A stretch of 64,000 nucleotides of DNA from NCBI RefSeq assembly GCF_900188085.1, contig NZ_FZOU01000003.1, forward strand, positions 372,001-436,000, in the 5' to 3' direction. The DNA comes from Granulicella rosea. Lineage in GTDB: Bacteria > Acidobacteriota > Terriglobia > Terriglobales > Acidobacteriaceae. Position numbers and translations under genes: made by a program. A model generated the notes under the pieces. It saw only the letters and a list, made by a program, of their open reading frames with translations. It did no database searches and was not told the DNA's origin. Positions 52,192 through 62,023 of this stretch are shown piece after piece. Position 1 is the first letter of the stretch, and every line of letters begins with the position of its first letter.

Positions 52192-52419
52192 ATGGAGTTT
52201 CCGATGAGCGCGGAGGAGTTCGCCGCGAAGGCGAAGCAGTTGGCCGAGACACAGGGCATCACGCTGACAGGGAATCAGGGCAAGATCTCGAGGTCGGGTG
52301 TGACGGCGAGTTACCTGTATGAGGCGGGCAAGTTGAAGGTAGAGATCCTCGAAAAGCCGTTTTTTGTGTCCACCGATTATTGCGAAGAGCAGTTGAGGAA
52401 CTGGATTCAGAAGTCTTAG
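52192..52419 (+). CDS. Small hypothetical protein next to mutS
   Basis: 75-residue soluble protein divergent from mutS. An N-terminal helix (SAEEFAAKAKQLAETQG) is followed by beta segments and ends FVSTDYCEEQLRNWIQKS. GAGGTGA lies 6 nt before the ATG, and a hairpin directly follows the stop, which supports a real gene. No family was recognised. Confidence 0.6.
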   Translation: MEFPMSAEEFAAKAKQLAETQGITLTGNQGKISRSGVTASYLYEAGKLKVEILEKPFFVSTDYCEEQLRNWIQKS

Positions 52420-52449
52420 CTAACCTGTTCATTTCAATGAGCAGGTTAG
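52420..52449 (+). terminator. Hairpin after the small gene
   Basis: CTAACCTGTTCAT (52420-52432) pairs with ATGAGCAGGTTAG (52437-52449) with one mismatch and a 4-nt loop, starting one base after the stop codon. There is no U-tract. Confidence 0.5.
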
Positions 52450-52567
52450 CCTGTTAGGCGGATCGTACTCTCGCGATGGCCTCACTGCGTTGGGCGATCA
52501 CGGGCGCCCCGAGTTGTGCAGACTATATACTGAAGTGTCTGCCGAAATATCGGCGCACCTCAACGCA

Positions 52568-53386
52568 ATGTCTCTCTTCTGGCTCCGAGTCGCGGTGTTT
52601 TTGTACGGTGCTTCCGCTCTGGCGGTGCTGCCTGCGGCTCTGTACGACCGGCCGCGGTGGCGGCACATTGCGATTCCGACGACGGTTGCGGCGCTGCTGT
52701 TTCACTTCGTCTCGTTGGCGGAGATGCTGCGCGACGCGCACCACAGCCTGCCGGTGGACGCACACGAGACGCAGACGCTGCTTGCGCTGCTGCTGACGGC
52801 CGGGTTCCTCGCGGTTTATGCCCGGTATAAGACCGTCGCGCCGGGTGTCTTTCTGCTGCCGGTGACGTTTCTGCTCTGCCTTGGCCCGGCGTTCCGGCCG
52901 AGCAAGGAGTTGCTCGCGCCTCTGCTTCAGACCGGCTGGATCTTCCTGCACATCGCTCTGCTGCTGGCGGCGTATGCAGCGCTGCTGGTCAGCCTGATCG
53001 CCAGCCTGCTGTACCTGATTCAGGAGCGACGGCTGAAGACGAAGTTCAAGGCTGCAAAATCGAGCGGGATCACGTTGCCGCCGCTCGACACCATCGACCA
53101 GATCGCGCTGAAGTCGCTGCTCTTCGGTCTGCCTTGCATGACGGCGGGATTGCTGATCGGCTCGCTGCTGGCCGAGCAGACCGTCGGGCCGAGCTACTTT
53201 CTCGATCCCAAGGTGCTGCTCTCGTTCGCGATGTGGCTGGCGTATGTGGGTATGATCTTCATCCGGCGGCACTCCGGCCTGCGCGGTCGCCGTGCGGTCT
53301 ATCTTTCGAGCTTTGTCTTCTTTGTCGTCGTCACGGTTTGGGCGGCGAACCTGTTTTCTTCCGTTCACAGGTTCGGTGCGCCATGA
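52568..53386 (+). CDS. CcsA/HemX-like membrane protein
   Basis: 272-residue integral membrane protein of the cytochrome-c-assembly CcsA / HemX type, with eight hydrophobic helices. The region LLQTGWIFLHIALLLAAYAA (about 118-137) carries the first helix-located His, and LLYLIQERRLK follows. The tryptophan-rich WWD loop of true CcsA is not evident, so it is nearer HemX. It overlaps hemA by ATGA, as hemX does in many bacteria, and may influence glutamyl-tRNA reductase level or heme handling. ATG 52568 is favoured over the open-frame start 26 codons earlier because hydrophobicity begins there. Confidence 0.8.
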   Translation: MSLFWLRVAVFLYGASALAVLPAALYDRPRWRHIAIPTTVAALLFHFVSLAEMLRDAHHSLPVDAHETQTLLALLLTAGFLAVYARYKTVAPGVFLLPVTFLLCLGPAFRPSKELLAPLLQTGWIFLHIALLLAAYAALLVSLIASLLYLIQERRLKTKFKAAKSSGITLPPLDTIDQIALKSLLFGLPCMTAGLLIGSLLAEQTVGPSYFLDPKVLLSFAMWLAYVGMIFIRRHSGLRGRRAVYLSSFVFFVVVTVWAANLFSSVHRFGAP

Positions 53387-54606
53387 AGCTTGTGCTGCTG
53401 GGCGTCAACCACAACACCGCGCCGATCGACGTGCGCGAACGGCTCGCCATTCCCGCCGGTCGGCTGGCGGACGCGACGCGGACGCTGGCGCATCAGCCGG
53501 GAATCCGCGAGGGGCTGATTCTATCGACCTGCAACCGCGTCGAGCTGTTGACCGTGCAGGAGAGTGACGCCGCTCAAAACTCCGACCTGCTGCGGTTTCT
53601 GGATGAGTACTTTGCCGTTCCCGCGTCGACGATTCAGCCGCATCTGTATGAGTTTCGCGAGCGTGAGGCGGTCAGGCATCTCTTCCGCGTGGCCAGCTCG
53701 CTGGACTCGATGGTGGTCGGCGAGCCCCAAATCCTCGGACAAGTCAAAGAGTCGTATACGGTCGCGCGCGAGGTGGGCGCGGTCTCGGGAACGCTTGAAG
53801 GGCTGCTGCAGCGTGCGTTTACTGTGGCCAAGAAAGTTCGGAGCGAGACGCAGATCGGCAGCTCTTCGGTTTCGATCGCGAGTGTGGCTGTCGACCTGGC
53901 GCGGAAGATCTTCGGCTCGCTGGCCGGCAAGCAGGTGCTGCTGGTGGGTGCGGGCAAGATGTCGGAGCTGGCGGCGCGACACCTGATCCAGCAGGGCGCG
54001 GCGTCGATCCTGGTGGCGAACCGGACGCCGGAGCGCGCGCGGAAGATCGTCGCGCAGTTCTCCGGGCCGGGACTTTCGAGCGAGGTCATCCCGTTCGAGG
54101 AGCTCTACGCGCAGGCGCATCGCGCGGATATTGTCATCACCTCGACCGGCGCGCCGCAGCAGTTGTTCGGCCGCGCGCATGGGCAGCAGTTTATCCAGAA
54201 GCGTCGCGGCAAGCCGATGTTCTTCATCGACATCGCCGTTCCGCGCGACGTCGATCCGAAGATGAACGAGGTCGAGGGCTGCTTCGTCTACGACATCGAC
54301 GACCTGCAGCAGGTTGCGGCGGCGAACCTGGCCGACCGGGGTCGCGAGGCCGCCGCGGCCGAAGACATCGTCAGCTCAGAGGTAGACCGGTACCAGCAGC
54401 GGATTCAATCGCTGGGCGCAGTGCCGGCGATCCGGGCTCTGCAGCAGTCGGCCGAGGAGATGCGGCAGGCGGAGCTGGCGCGGGTGGCGACGAAGCTCGC
54501 CGGGCTAACGCCGGAGCAGCAGGCGGCGGTCGATGCGTTGACGCGATCGATTACGGCGAAGCTGCTGCATCCGCAGTTGGTGGCGCTGCGAGAGAAGCCG
54601 GAGTGA
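53383..54606 (+). CDS. hemA: Glutamyl-tRNA reductase
   Basis: 407-residue enzyme that reduces glutamyl-tRNA(Glu) to glutamate-1-semialdehyde with NADPH, the first committed step of C5 tetrapyrrole synthesis. The catalytic Cys is in LSTCNRVELLTV (near residue 50). Further signatures are SLDSMVVGEPQILGQVK (about 105-121), AFTVAKKVRSET, LLVGAGKMSELAARHL (NADPH site) and FFIDIAVPRDVDP. A C-terminal dimerisation helix ends the protein. The start overlaps the hemX-like stop. hemC follows 386 bp later. Confidence 0.95.
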   Translation: MKLVLLGVNHNTAPIDVRERLAIPAGRLADATRTLAHQPGIREGLILSTCNRVELLTVQESDAAQNSDLLRFLDEYFAVPASTIQPHLYEFREREAVRHLFRVASSLDSMVVGEPQILGQVKESYTVAREVGAVSGTLEGLLQRAFTVAKKVRSETQIGSSSVSIASVAVDLARKIFGSLAGKQVLLVGAGKMSELAARHLIQQGAASILVANRTPERARKIVAQFSGPGLSSEVIPFEELYAQAHRADIVITSTGAPQQLFGRAHGQQFIQKRRGKPMFFIDIAVPRDVDPKMNEVEGCFVYDIDDLQQVAAANLADRGREAAAAEDIVSSEVDRYQQRIQSLGAVPAIRALQQSAEEMRQAELARVATKLAGLTPEQQAAVDALTRSITAKLLHPQLVALREKPE

Positions 54607-54630
54607 ATCTGGAGTTCTGGCTGGCCCCAC

Positions 54631-54954
54631 TCAGTCAACAGAGATCAGAGTGTAAATGGGATCTGGTCCATACGGATTGAGCGAGAAAGAATGCTTAAAT
54701 CCCTGTCGGGCAAGACTTTCTTTCTGCTCGTTGTATAGCGCCTGAGCAGAGTCGAAAGTAGTGAAAGTTTCGCTGGATAAGACTCTTTGACCCAAGATAT
54801 ATTTCTTTACAGAGCTGTCCCACCAACCGTGAAATTGCTCGACGAAATAAACGTTCATCCCATTTTCGGTTTTTGAAGTGAGATATAGTGCTTCGCCTTC
54901 GCCGTCTAGGCGCGAAGCATCGGGTGTTGATGTTTTATATAGAGTCTCCTGCAT
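54631..54954 (-). CDS. Hypothetical protein between hemA and hemC
   Basis: 107-residue soluble protein on the opposite strand between two heme genes. It has beta-type segments GEALYLTSKTENGMNVYFVE and KYILGQRVLSSETFTTFDSA, then an end ALYNEQKESLARQGFKHSFS. Base composition is clearly more AT-rich than the flanking hem genes, which hints at separate origin. No family was recognised. Confidence 0.55.
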   Translation of the reverse strand: MQETLYKTSTPDASRLDGEGEALYLTSKTENGMNVYFVEQFHGWWDSSVKKYILGQRVLSSETFTTFDSAQALYNEQKESLARQGFKHSFSLNPYGPDPIYTLISVD

Positions 54955-54992
54955 GGCGAGATTCTATCCGCATCCCGTATCCTTGAAAAGAC

Positions 54993-55946
54993 ATGACGAC
55001 TATTCGCATCGGGTCCCGAGGGTCCCAACTCGCACTTTGGCAGGCGAATCATATCGCCGCCCAGCTTCGCAACGCCGGCCACGCGGTCGAGATCGAGGTC
55101 ATCCGCACGACGGGCGACCGGATGCAGCAGCCGGGGTTCGTGGTTCCGGCAGGGCTGGATGGCAAGGGCGTCTTCACCAAGGAGATCGAGGAGGCGCTGG
55201 CGGCTGGGCGTATCGATCTGGCGGTCCACAGTTATAAGGATCTGCCGACGGCGATCGATCCCCGCTTTACGATCGCCGCCGTTCCGCCGCGTGCGGATGC
55301 CCGCGACGCCTTCGTCTGCGAGCCTTACTGGGCGCTGCATACGCTGCCTTACAACGGGCGGATTGGGACGACCAGCCCTCGGCGGCGAGCGCAGTTGCTG
55401 GCGCTGCGGCCGGATCTGCAGTTCGTCGAGCTGCGCGGCAATGTGGATACGCGGCTGGCGAAGCTGGACAAGGGCGAGTGCGACGCGCTGGTGCTGGCGT
55501 GCGCGGGGCTCGACCGGCTGGAGCGGGCGGAGAGCGTGCATCAGCGGTTCGATATCGAGGAGCTGACGCCGGCGCCGGGGCAGGGCGCGCTGGCGCTCGA
55601 GACCCGCAACCCGAAGCATCCGTTGACGGGGGATATCGACGCGGGGCGCGATGCGGAGATCTTCGCGGCGGTCTCGAAGCTGGATGACTGGGAGACGCGC
55701 TTCTGTACGGATGCCGAGCGGGCGTTTCTGGCGGCGATGGGCGGCGGCTGCGAGCTGCCGCTGGGCGCGCACTGCCTTGTGGAGTCGGGTCGCTGGCGGA
55801 TGTTTGCGCAGGTGCTGTCGCCCGATGGGGAGCAGATGGTGCAGGTTTCGACCGAGGCCAGCCCAAGCGATCAGGCGGAGACGATCGGCGAGTGGTGCGC
55901 GAAGCATCTGAAGGAGCGCGGGGCGCTGGAGCTGCTGGCTGGTTAG
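54993..55946 (+). CDS. hemC: Hydroxymethylbilane synthase (porphobilinogen deaminase)
   Basis: 317-residue enzyme that polymerises four porphobilinogen units to hydroxymethylbilane. Landmarks: IRIGSRGSQLALWQA (about 4-18), KGVFTKEIEEALAAGRIDLA (about 58-77), VHSYKDLPT with active-site Asp, TTSPRRRAQLL, ELRGNVDTRLAKL, and GGGCELPLGAHC with the Cys that carries the dipyrromethane cofactor. It overlaps the convergent DUF1223 gene by 4 bp. hemD lies about 6 kb downstream, so the pathway genes are dispersed. Confidence 0.95.
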   Translation: MTTIRIGSRGSQLALWQANHIAAQLRNAGHAVEIEVIRTTGDRMQQPGFVVPAGLDGKGVFTKEIEEALAAGRIDLAVHSYKDLPTAIDPRFTIAAVPPRADARDAFVCEPYWALHTLPYNGRIGTTSPRRRAQLLALRPDLQFVELRGNVDTRLAKLDKGECDALVLACAGLDRLERAESVHQRFDIEELTPAPGQGALALETRNPKHPLTGDIDAGRDAEIFAAVSKLDDWETRFCTDAERAFLAAMGGGCELPLGAHCLVESGRWRMFAQVLSPDGEQMVQVSTEASPSDQAETIGEWCAKHLKERGALELLAG

Positions 55947-56725
55947 CCGATCGGCCTGGCATCCGCGTCCAGCACACGGCCTTGTCCCGCAATCTGCAAG
56001 AAGAGGATGAGGTGATGGCCCGGAGTTCCAAGCAGATTGGCGGGCAGAGCGACGCTTGCGCTTTGCGCGCCGGAGCTCGTCGCCTTGCCGATCCGGGTGA
56101 GGGTGCGTGCGACGGAGACATGGGCCAGGGTGCGGCCTGAGTTTTCGCCGCGCTGCACACTGGATTGATCCGTATCGTCGGTCAGTACGGCGATGATCTC
56201 AGCCCCCTTTGTCTCACCGGCGGTGGCGTAAGCGATCTGGAGGCGGTTGCCTTCGGGATTCGCGTTGAGGATGCGGATGGAAGCCGGCGAGTTCTGTTGA
56301 CCGGCCTTGCGAATCGCCCGTTCGACGCCGGCGCGGTCGCTGCCGACGACCTGCTCGATGCCTCCGATGACCATCTGCGGAGTGTAGGCGCTATCGAGCC
56401 GTAGCTTTTCGGTGTAGGCGGCCTGCCGTTGGGTATAGGTCTCGGCGGAGAACGGGTCGGTCCAGCCCAGTGAGTTCCAGTAGGTGACGTGCTCGCTGAG
56501 GACGATCAGGCGTTGACCGTTCGCGGCATGCGCGCCGTTCAACTGGCGCAACAGTGCGTCGGCGGGCGGACAACTGGAGCATCCCTCCGAGGTAAAGAGT
56601 TCGACGAGGATCGCGCTGCGATCGCGCGGCTCCTGGGTGGGCGTCGCCGTGGTTTGAGCACTCAGGAGCATTAATCCCGCGGCAAGCAGGACGGCGATCG
56701 TGGCGAAGGCTGTGTAGATGCGCAT
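55943..56725 (-). CDS. DUF1223 secreted thioredoxin-like protein
   Basis: 260-residue protein with a signal peptide (FATIAVLLAAGLMLLSAQ) and the DUF1223 core VELFTSEGCSSCPPADALLR (about 43-62), where a CxxC pair sits in a thioredoxin-like position. HVTYWNSLGWTDPFS and YTPQMVIGG are also typical. It is likely periplasmic or membrane-anchored; the redox role is inferred. It is convergent with hemC (4-bp overlap) and has the HbpS-like gene upstream on the same strand. Confidence 0.85.
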   Translation of the reverse strand: MRIYTAFATIAVLLAAGLMLLSAQTTATPTQEPRDRSAILVELFTSEGCSSCPPADALLRQLNGAHAANGQRLIVLSEHVTYWNSLGWTDPFSAETYTQRQAAYTEKLRLDSAYTPQMVIGGIEQVVGSDRAGVERAIRKAGQQNSPASIRILNANPEGNRLQIAYATAGETKGAEIIAVLTDDTDQSSVQRGENSGRTLAHVSVARTLTRIGKATSSGAQSASVALPANLLGTPGHHLILFLQIAGQGRVLDADARPIG

Positions 56726-56772
56726 ATGGACCTGCGCCTGAGACTTGGCCTATCGCGGAAAGGTTACAGACC

Positions 56773-57267
56773 TTACTCTTCGAGGGCGACGTCCTTCCGC
56801 GGCACGTTCAACATGCTGGCGAGGGCTTCGACGACCAGGTTGTGATCGTCGCGCTGGGGCAGCCCGCTGGCGACGACGGAGCCGATCAGCCCTGTGCCGC
56901 GCAGCCGGATGGGGAAGCCGCCGCCATGTGTGGCATAGTCGGCGAGCGCAAGGCCCTGGCGTGCTTCGAGCGTCGTGCCGGCCAGGTCGAGCTCGCGGCC
57001 TACCGCGTAGGAGCTTTTGCCGAAGCGCATGACGGTGTTGCGTTTGCGGCGAATCCAGTCCTGCATGCCGGTGGTGGCGCCGTCGGTCACGGCGGCGAAG
57101 AGCGTCAGGCCGGCGACCTGGATCTCGAAGGCCATGCCAGCATTCAGCGCGACGGCGGCGTCTCGCAGCCGGCTGCCCAACTCCCATGCCTGTTCGGCGG
57201 AGAAGCGCTCGAAGCGCAGGCGCAGCTCCTGCATCTTCATCCGTTCGATATCCGTTTCAAGACTCAT
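56773..57267 (-). CDS. UPF0303 / HbpS-like (heme-degrading domain family) protein
   Basis: 164-residue cytoplasmic protein of the GlcG/HbpS fold, subgroup UPF0303. Segments: FEIQVAGLTLFAAVTDGATT, DWIRRKRNTVMRFGKSSYA, DYATHGGGFPIRLRGTGLIG and VVASGLPQRDDHNLVVEAL, the last typical of the family. Relatives can bind or slowly degrade heme, but UPF0303 members lack a proven reaction. ATG 57267 fits family starts; the open frame begins 9 codons earlier. Location among heme genes is notable. Confidence 0.8.
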   Translation of the reverse strand: MSLETDIERMKMQELRLRFERFSAEQAWELGSRLRDAAVALNAGMAFEIQVAGLTLFAAVTDGATTGMQDWIRRKRNTVMRFGKSSYAVGRELDLAGTTLEARQGLALADYATHGGGFPIRLRGTGLIGSVVASGLPQRDDHNLVVEALASMLNVPRKDVALEE

Positions 57268-57362
57268 GGCCGAACCCCTCCTGTTACGGTACACCGGCTT
57301 GCTCTCGCAAATGTTGATGGCTAAGCCGCACGGGGCGCCGCTCTGCGAAATAATAGGTCTTC

Positions 57363-58664
57363 ATGCCTTCGGCTTTCCAATCTGCACCGTCCTCTATCGG
57401 TATCGACTTCGGCACGACGAACAGCTCGGTCGCGCGCGCGATTGCGCCAAACCGCGTCGAGCTGGTGCGCTTCTCGAACGACTCGTTCAGTTCGCGGTCG
57501 TTGCTGTATCTGGAAAAACATGCGAGCCGCATCCAGTCTTTCAGCGGGCCGGAGGCGATCGCGCAGTATCTTGCGGCGCATGCTGAAGGCGACCGGCCGG
57601 GCCGGCTCATCCAGTCGCTGAAGTCTTACCTGCCGAGCAAGACGCTGAGCGGCACGGAGGTCTTCGGCCGACGGTACACGCTCGAGGATCTGATCTCGCG
57701 CATCCTGAAGGATCTGCGTCTGCGAGCCGAGAAGCAGTTCGGCCAGCCGGTGCTGCATGCGACGGTCGGCCGCCCGGTGCGCTTCGTCGGCGCGGAGACC
57801 GAGGAGGATGAGGCCTACGCGCTGACGCGGCTGCGCGCGGCGTTCGTGCAGGCGGGCTTCGAGTCGGTGGAGTTCGAGTACGAGCCGGTGGCCGCGGCCT
57901 ACGCCTACCAGGCGACGCTCGACCGCGAGGAGACGATCCTGATCGGCGACTTCGGCGGCGGCACGAGCGACTTTTCCATCCTGCAGGTCGGCGGCGCGCG
58001 GCCGACGAAGGTGATTGCGACGGCTGGTCTTGGGCTGGCGGGCGATGCGTTCGACGCGAAGATCGTGCGGCATCTGGTCTCGCCGGCTCTCGGGTCGGAC
58101 TCGCAGGCGAGGGGATTGAACAAGCTGCTGCCGGCGGTTCCGGCGTGGATCTACGCCAATCTGGAGCGGTGGCACTATCTTTCGTTTTTGAAGACGCGCA
58201 ACGTGCTGGAGATTCTGACCAGCGCGCAGAAGCGAGGGCTGGAGCCCGAGAAGATCGAGGCGCTGCAGAGCGTGATCGACGAGGATCTGGGCTATCCGCT
58301 GCACCAGGCCGTGCAGAGGACGAAGATCGATCTTTCGCGGAGCGAGGCGGCCGTGTTTCAGTTCGGCGGACCGCAGCTTGGGCGCAGCTTTTCGACGGTC
58401 GACATCGGGCCGATTCCCGTAACGCGCGCGCAGTTCGAGGACTGGATTGCGCCGGAGCTCGAGCAGATCGCGGAGACGGTCGACGGGCTGCTGACCTCGA
58501 CCGGCGTCGCCGCGCAGGCGATCGACCGGGTCTTTCTGACCGGCGGCACGAGCTTCGTTCCAGCGGTGCGGGCGATCTTCGCTTCGCGGTTTGGCGAAGA
58601 TCGCGTGGTGGCCGGGGATGAGTTCACCTCGGTCGCGCAGGGGCTGGCGCTGCGGTCAGTTTGA
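57363..58664 (+). CDS. Hsp70-family (YegD-like) ATPase-domain protein
   Basis: 433-residue actin/Hsp70-fold protein that lacks the substrate-binding domain of DnaK. Phosphate-1 motif [13 protein letters not shown] (about 12-24), [12 protein letters not shown] (about 163-174), phosphate-2 [14 protein letters not shown] (about 185-198) and adenosine motif [17 protein letters not shown] (about 390-406). Proteins of this sort (YegD-like) are putative chaperones or chaperone regulators. It overlaps the convergent chemoreceptor gene by 9 bp. Confidence 0.88.
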   Translation: MPSAFQSAPSSIGIDFGTTNSSVARAIAPNRVELVRFSNDSFSSRSLLYLEKHASRIQSFSGPEAIAQYLAAHAEGDRPGRLIQSLKSYLPSKTLSGTEVFGRRYTLEDLISRILKDLRLRAEKQFGQPVLHATVGRPVRFVGAETEEDEAYALTRLRAAFVQAGFESVEFEYEPVAAAYAYQATLDREETILIGDFGGGTSDFSILQVGGARPTKVIATAGLGLAGDAFDAKIVRHLVSPALGSDSQARGLNKLLPAVPAWIYANLERWHYLSFLKTRNVLEILTSAQKRGLEPEKIEALQSVIDEDLGYPLHQAVQRTKIDLSRSEAAVFQFGGPQLGRSFSTVDIGPIPVTRAQFEDWIAPELEQIAETVDGLLTSTGVAAQAIDRVFLTGGTSFVPAVRAIFASRFGEDRVVAGDEFTSVAQGLALRSV

Positions 58665-60362
58665 GTAGGCCGAGGCGCGGACCGGCGCCGGGGTGACCGG
58701 GCGTGGCGAGCGGTAGTTGGTCGCGGGCTGCGGCGTGTCGAGTTGGAACTTCGAGATGAGCGTGCGCAGATTGGCGGCAAGCGCGGAGAGCTCGCCGGCG
58801 GCGTTGGCCGACTGCTGCGCGCCGGCGGCGGACTGGCGCGTGATGGTCGCGATGCGGGCGATGTTCTCGTTCACCTGCGCGGCGGAGGTCGCCTGCTGAC
58901 TGGTGGCGCTGGCGACGCGGGTGATCATGTCCGCGCCCTGTTCGACGGCCTCGATGATCTTCTGGAGCGAGTCGCCCGTGGTGGTTGCGGCCTCGACGCC
59001 GAGCTGCACCTGCACCTGGCTGCGGCGCATGGTGGTGACGGCGTCGTCGGTGCCTCGCTGCAGCAGGTTCATGACCTCGCCGATCTGCAGCGTGGCCTGG
59101 CCGGTGCGCTCGGCCAGCCCGCGCACTTCGCCGGCGACGACGGCGAATCCGCGGCCATGTTCGCCGGCGCGAGCGGCCTCGATGGCGGCGTTCAGCGCCA
59201 GCAGGTTGGTCTGGTTGGCGATGTCGTGGATGACGCCGACGATCTTGCCGATCTCGGTGGAGCGCTGGCCGAGTTCTGTGATCTGGCCGGCGGTCTCTTC
59301 GACCGAGGCGGCGACGTCGCGCATGGTGGAGAGCGTCTCCTGCACGGCGTGGCCGCTGTTGCGCGCGGTGGCGGCGGCGTGGCGGGCCTTCTCGGCCGCG
59401 GCCTGCGAGCTGCGGTTTACCTCGCCGACGCTGGCCGACATCTCCTCCATCGCCATGGCGATCTGCATGGTCTCCTGCTGCTGGGTGTCGGCGCGGTTGG
59501 ACATCTGGATAGACGAGGCGGCGATCTCGGAGGTGGCGCTCGAAAGCTGCACGGTGCTCGTGGCGACCTCCTGCAGGATGCTCTGAAGCTGGTCGACGAA
59601 GAGGTTGAATGAGGCGCCGACCTGCGCGAGCTCGTCGTCGCCTTCGACGCGGAGCCGCTTGGTCAGGTCGCCGTCGCCCTCGGCGATGTCGCGCAGCCGG
59701 GCGGAGAGGCTCTTCACCGGACGGACGATCTGCCGCTCGATGAGCACGATCGAGAGCGCGGCCCAGATGGACGCGGCGAGGAAGACGATGATGCCGTACA
59801 CCCGCTCATGCGCCGCCATGTCGGCCATGCCATGAAGCTCCTCGCGAAAGTCCGAGGAGACATCGAGGCTGACCTTGTGAAGCAGGTCGGCGATATCGCG
59901 GTTCTCCTTCGCCAGGCGCGCGACGTTGGCGAGCGTCTCCGGGGTGGCGGCGTCGGGATTCTTCATCAGCGCGGGATAGGTCTGTTCGGCCAGACGGCGC
60001 AAATCGGTCATCAGGGCGATGGCCTGGTCGGCCAGCGCAAGCCGAACCGGGTCGTTGTGTGTCTGACGCCGGACCTCGGCGAGATCCGCCAGCACGTGCT
60101 CTTCGTCCTCGGCTGCCGCGGCGATTCCGCTCTGATCTTGCAGGACGACGGCGTCCTGATAATGCTTGACGACGCGCTGAAAGAGGATCTCCGCCTCCTG
60201 GCTGCTGAGCGCGGCGGGGAATAACTCGTCCGACGCCTGCTGCGAGTAAGTCGTGGTCTTCGAGATATTCCAGTTCATCGTGCCGAGCAGAAATAAGTAG
60301 CCTAGAAGCAATAAGCTCAGGACGGTGAGTATCTTCGATCGAACGTCGAGATTTCTAATCAT
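58656..60362 (-). CDS. Methyl-accepting chemotaxis protein
   Basis: 568-residue transmembrane chemoreceptor. TM1 lies at about 11-30 ([16 protein letters not shown]). A four-helix-bundle periplasmic sensor spans about 35-185, and TM2 lies near 190-210 ([18 protein letters not shown]). HAMP follows ([20 protein letters not shown]), then a coiled-coil signalling domain whose hairpin tip reads [20 protein letters not shown] and [20 protein letters not shown]. The ATG overlaps the stop of the small periplasmic binding protein by one base, so the receptor and that protein are coupled. No che genes are in the window. Confidence 0.92.
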   Translation of the reverse strand: MIRNLDVRSKILTVLSLLLLGYLFLLGTMNWNISKTTTYSQQASDELFPAALSSQEAEILFQRVVKHYQDAVVLQDQSGIAAAAEDEEHVLADLAEVRRQTHNDPVRLALADQAIALMTDLRRLAEQTYPALMKNPDAATPETLANVARLAKENRDIADLLHKVSLDVSSDFREELHGMADMAAHERVYGIIVFLAASIWAALSIVLIERQIVRPVKSLSARLRDIAEGDGDLTKRLRVEGDDELAQVGASFNLFVDQLQSILQEVATSTVQLSSATSEIAASSIQMSNRADTQQQETMQIAMAMEEMSASVGEVNRSSQAAAEKARHAAATARNSGHAVQETLSTMRDVAASVEETAGQITELGQRSTEIGKIVGVIHDIANQTNLLALNAAIEAARAGEHGRGFAVVAGEVRGLAERTGQATLQIGEVMNLLQRGTDDAVTTMRRSQVQVQLGVEAATTTGDSLQKIIEAVEQGADMITRVASATSQQATSAAQVNENIARIATITRQSAAGAQQSANAAGELSALAANLRTLISKFQLDTPQPATNYRSPRPVTPAPVRASAYSN

Positions 60363-60781
60363 TACTTCACCGCCACGGTCGTAACGTTGTCATGAGGCGA
60401 GTTCTTGCTGACATAGCCGATGGCTCCGGGCGTGCTGGCGACGTAGGCGACCATGGCTGCGTCCGAATCCGTGTTCTTCGGCATGGAGGCGACGCCGGTG
60501 AAGACCAGGCTGCGCCATACGGTGCGAAAGCTGCTATCGACCTTGCCGACATACTCGGCGAGAAAGTCGTCATGCTCCGGACCGCTGCGCAGCAGCACCG
60601 GCACGGCGGTAACGCCGTTTTTGAAGCGCGTGCTGCTGCCGAGAAAGATGCCGCGCAGATCGCTTATGCCTATCTCCTCCACCTTCGCGGAGCGATTGGC
60701 GATGATGATGATCTTCTGGGCTCGGAGCGACGGCGCTCCACACAGCAGCAGTAACGGTATGAACAGGTAGCGTACTTTCAT
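60362..60781 (-). CDS. Small periplasmic binding-protein-like (PstS-like) protein
   Basis: 139-residue protein with a cleavable signal peptide ([19 protein letters not shown]). The mature part resembles the phosphate-binding PBP-like domain: [32 protein letters not shown] and [15 protein letters not shown]. Full PstS is about 320 residues, so this is a half-size, single-lobe form. It lies between a porin-like gene and the chemoreceptor, with a one-base overlap to the latter, and may feed ligand information to it. Confidence 0.78.
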   Translation of the reverse strand: MKVRYLFIPLLLLCGAPSLRAQKIIIIANRSAKVEEIGISDLRGIFLGSSTRFKNGVTAVPVLLRSGPEHDDFLAEYVGKVDSSFRTVWRSLVFTGVASMPKNTDSDAAMVAYVASTPGAIGYVSKNSPHDNVTTVAVK

Positions 60782-60798
60782 CGGATCCTCCCCCTTTC

Positions 60799-61935
60799 CT
60801 AAAAGCTGAATCCCAGTTTGGCGACGGCGAGATTGGTGCGTGGTCTTACGCCGTCGGGATTGTCGTCGGGATAATATCCGAGCGCTGTTCCATGTAAGAA
60901 GTGTGTTTCGACCTTGGCATAAAAATTCTGATTGAAATCGTATCGCCCGGATAGGACAAGATCCTTCGAGTTATTCGATGCGTAACTCGCCATTCCTGGA
61001 GCATAGAGATAATGGCTGTAGTAAGCGCCTATCTGCAGCTTCGTATTTACCCGATAGGAGAACATGGCGTACCACGCTTTAAGGTCGTAGGTCGTCTTCA
61101 CATCGGACGAGCTGATATTGAAGAGTGCATGGTTAATCGAACGGCGATACTCGCCCGCGGCATAGTACCGTCCCGCTTCGAGCTTGCCATAGTAGGCAGG
61201 CGCGTAGGACTTGATATCGGCTGTTCCATTCTCCGCCTTGGCATGAGTGTGAACATAAAGAAAGCTCGAGCCGAGCATCAGCGATTTGATGGGCGTCTGC
61301 CAGCGAAAGTCGGCGCCCCCCTGCTTCGCGGGCAGATCGTTGTCGAAGACGAGGCCGGTCTGGTCGTATATCTGTTCGCCGAACCCACCCGTTACAGGGA
61401 GATTGTTTGTGCCGCCGTAGGCGCGGTAACTGAGTTTGCCGCCCTTCTGGCCCAATGGCGTCGTGCCGTAGACATCGCCGCCATAGTGCGAGAGGAAGAA
61501 GTTGCGATTGTCGTTTGCGTAAATCGACTGCGGCAGCAGAGCCCAAAGCAACACGGGGTCGATATCCTGCGTGTCGTTGAAGAGGCCAAGCGGCGTCTTG
61601 ACCTTGCCCGCGCGCAGGCCGAAATAAGGATTGACCTGGTAGTCGCCCAGCGCCCAGTCGATGGTTGGATAATTGCTCCCAAGATCGCTCAGTTCGTAAT
61701 AATGAAGCTGGATGCCGATGCGCAGCTTGGGCGCGGGACGGTCGGTGATGCTGACAGCCGCCTCGGTCCAGTCCACCGACGCGGTGTTCGTGCCGCTCAC
61801 CAGGTAGTTGTTATCCTTGCTGTACAGCAGCCCCTGGGTAACAAAGCCATGGACCTGCACGTGCTCTTCGTCCTGTGCGAAGACCGGCACGACGCCAAGG
61901 CAGAGCAGGAGCCACACCAGATATCTGAAGGTCAT
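60799..61935 (-). CDS. Outer-membrane porin-like beta-barrel protein
   Basis: 378-residue protein with a signal peptide (TFRYLVWLLLCLGVVPVFAQ) and alternating beta-strands with many aromatic girdle residues, ending KLGFSF with terminal Phe as outer-membrane barrels do. Segments such as VHGFVTQGLLYSKDNNYLVS and FGLRAGKVKTPLGLFNDTQD resemble carbohydrate- or phosphate-selective porins. ATG 61935 has AAGGA 8 nt upstream; the open frame begins 26 codons earlier. It is first gene of a porin / binding protein / chemoreceptor operon. Confidence 0.75.
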   Translation of the reverse strand: MTFRYLVWLLLCLGVVPVFAQDEEHVQVHGFVTQGLLYSKDNNYLVSGTNTASVDWTEAAVSITDRPAPKLRIGIQLHYYELSDLGSNYPTIDWALGDYQVNPYFGLRAGKVKTPLGLFNDTQDIDPVLLWALLPQSIYANDNRNFFLSHYGGDVYGTTPLGQKGGKLSYRAYGGTNNLPVTGGFGEQIYDQTGLVFDNDLPAKQGGADFRWQTPIKSLMLGSSFLYVHTHAKAENGTADIKSYAPAYYGKLEAGRYYAAGEYRRSINHALFNISSSDVKTTYDLKAWYAMFSYRVNTKLQIGAYYSHYLYAPGMASYASNNSKDLVLSGRYDFNQNFYAKVETHFLHGTALGYYPDDNPDGVRPRTNLAVAKLGFSF

Positions 61936-62023
61936 CGAATCCATCCTTACCGTGCTTATCGGCAGAGGGCGCGGATTCAACACCAAAGTCATGTGGCTCA
62001 CCCGGAAGTACAATCATCAGGAC

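Noticed and set aside
51023..52252. 409-codon frame within mutS on the same strand in another frame
   Set aside because: Extremely Arg/Pro/Ser-rich out-of-frame reading of mutS.
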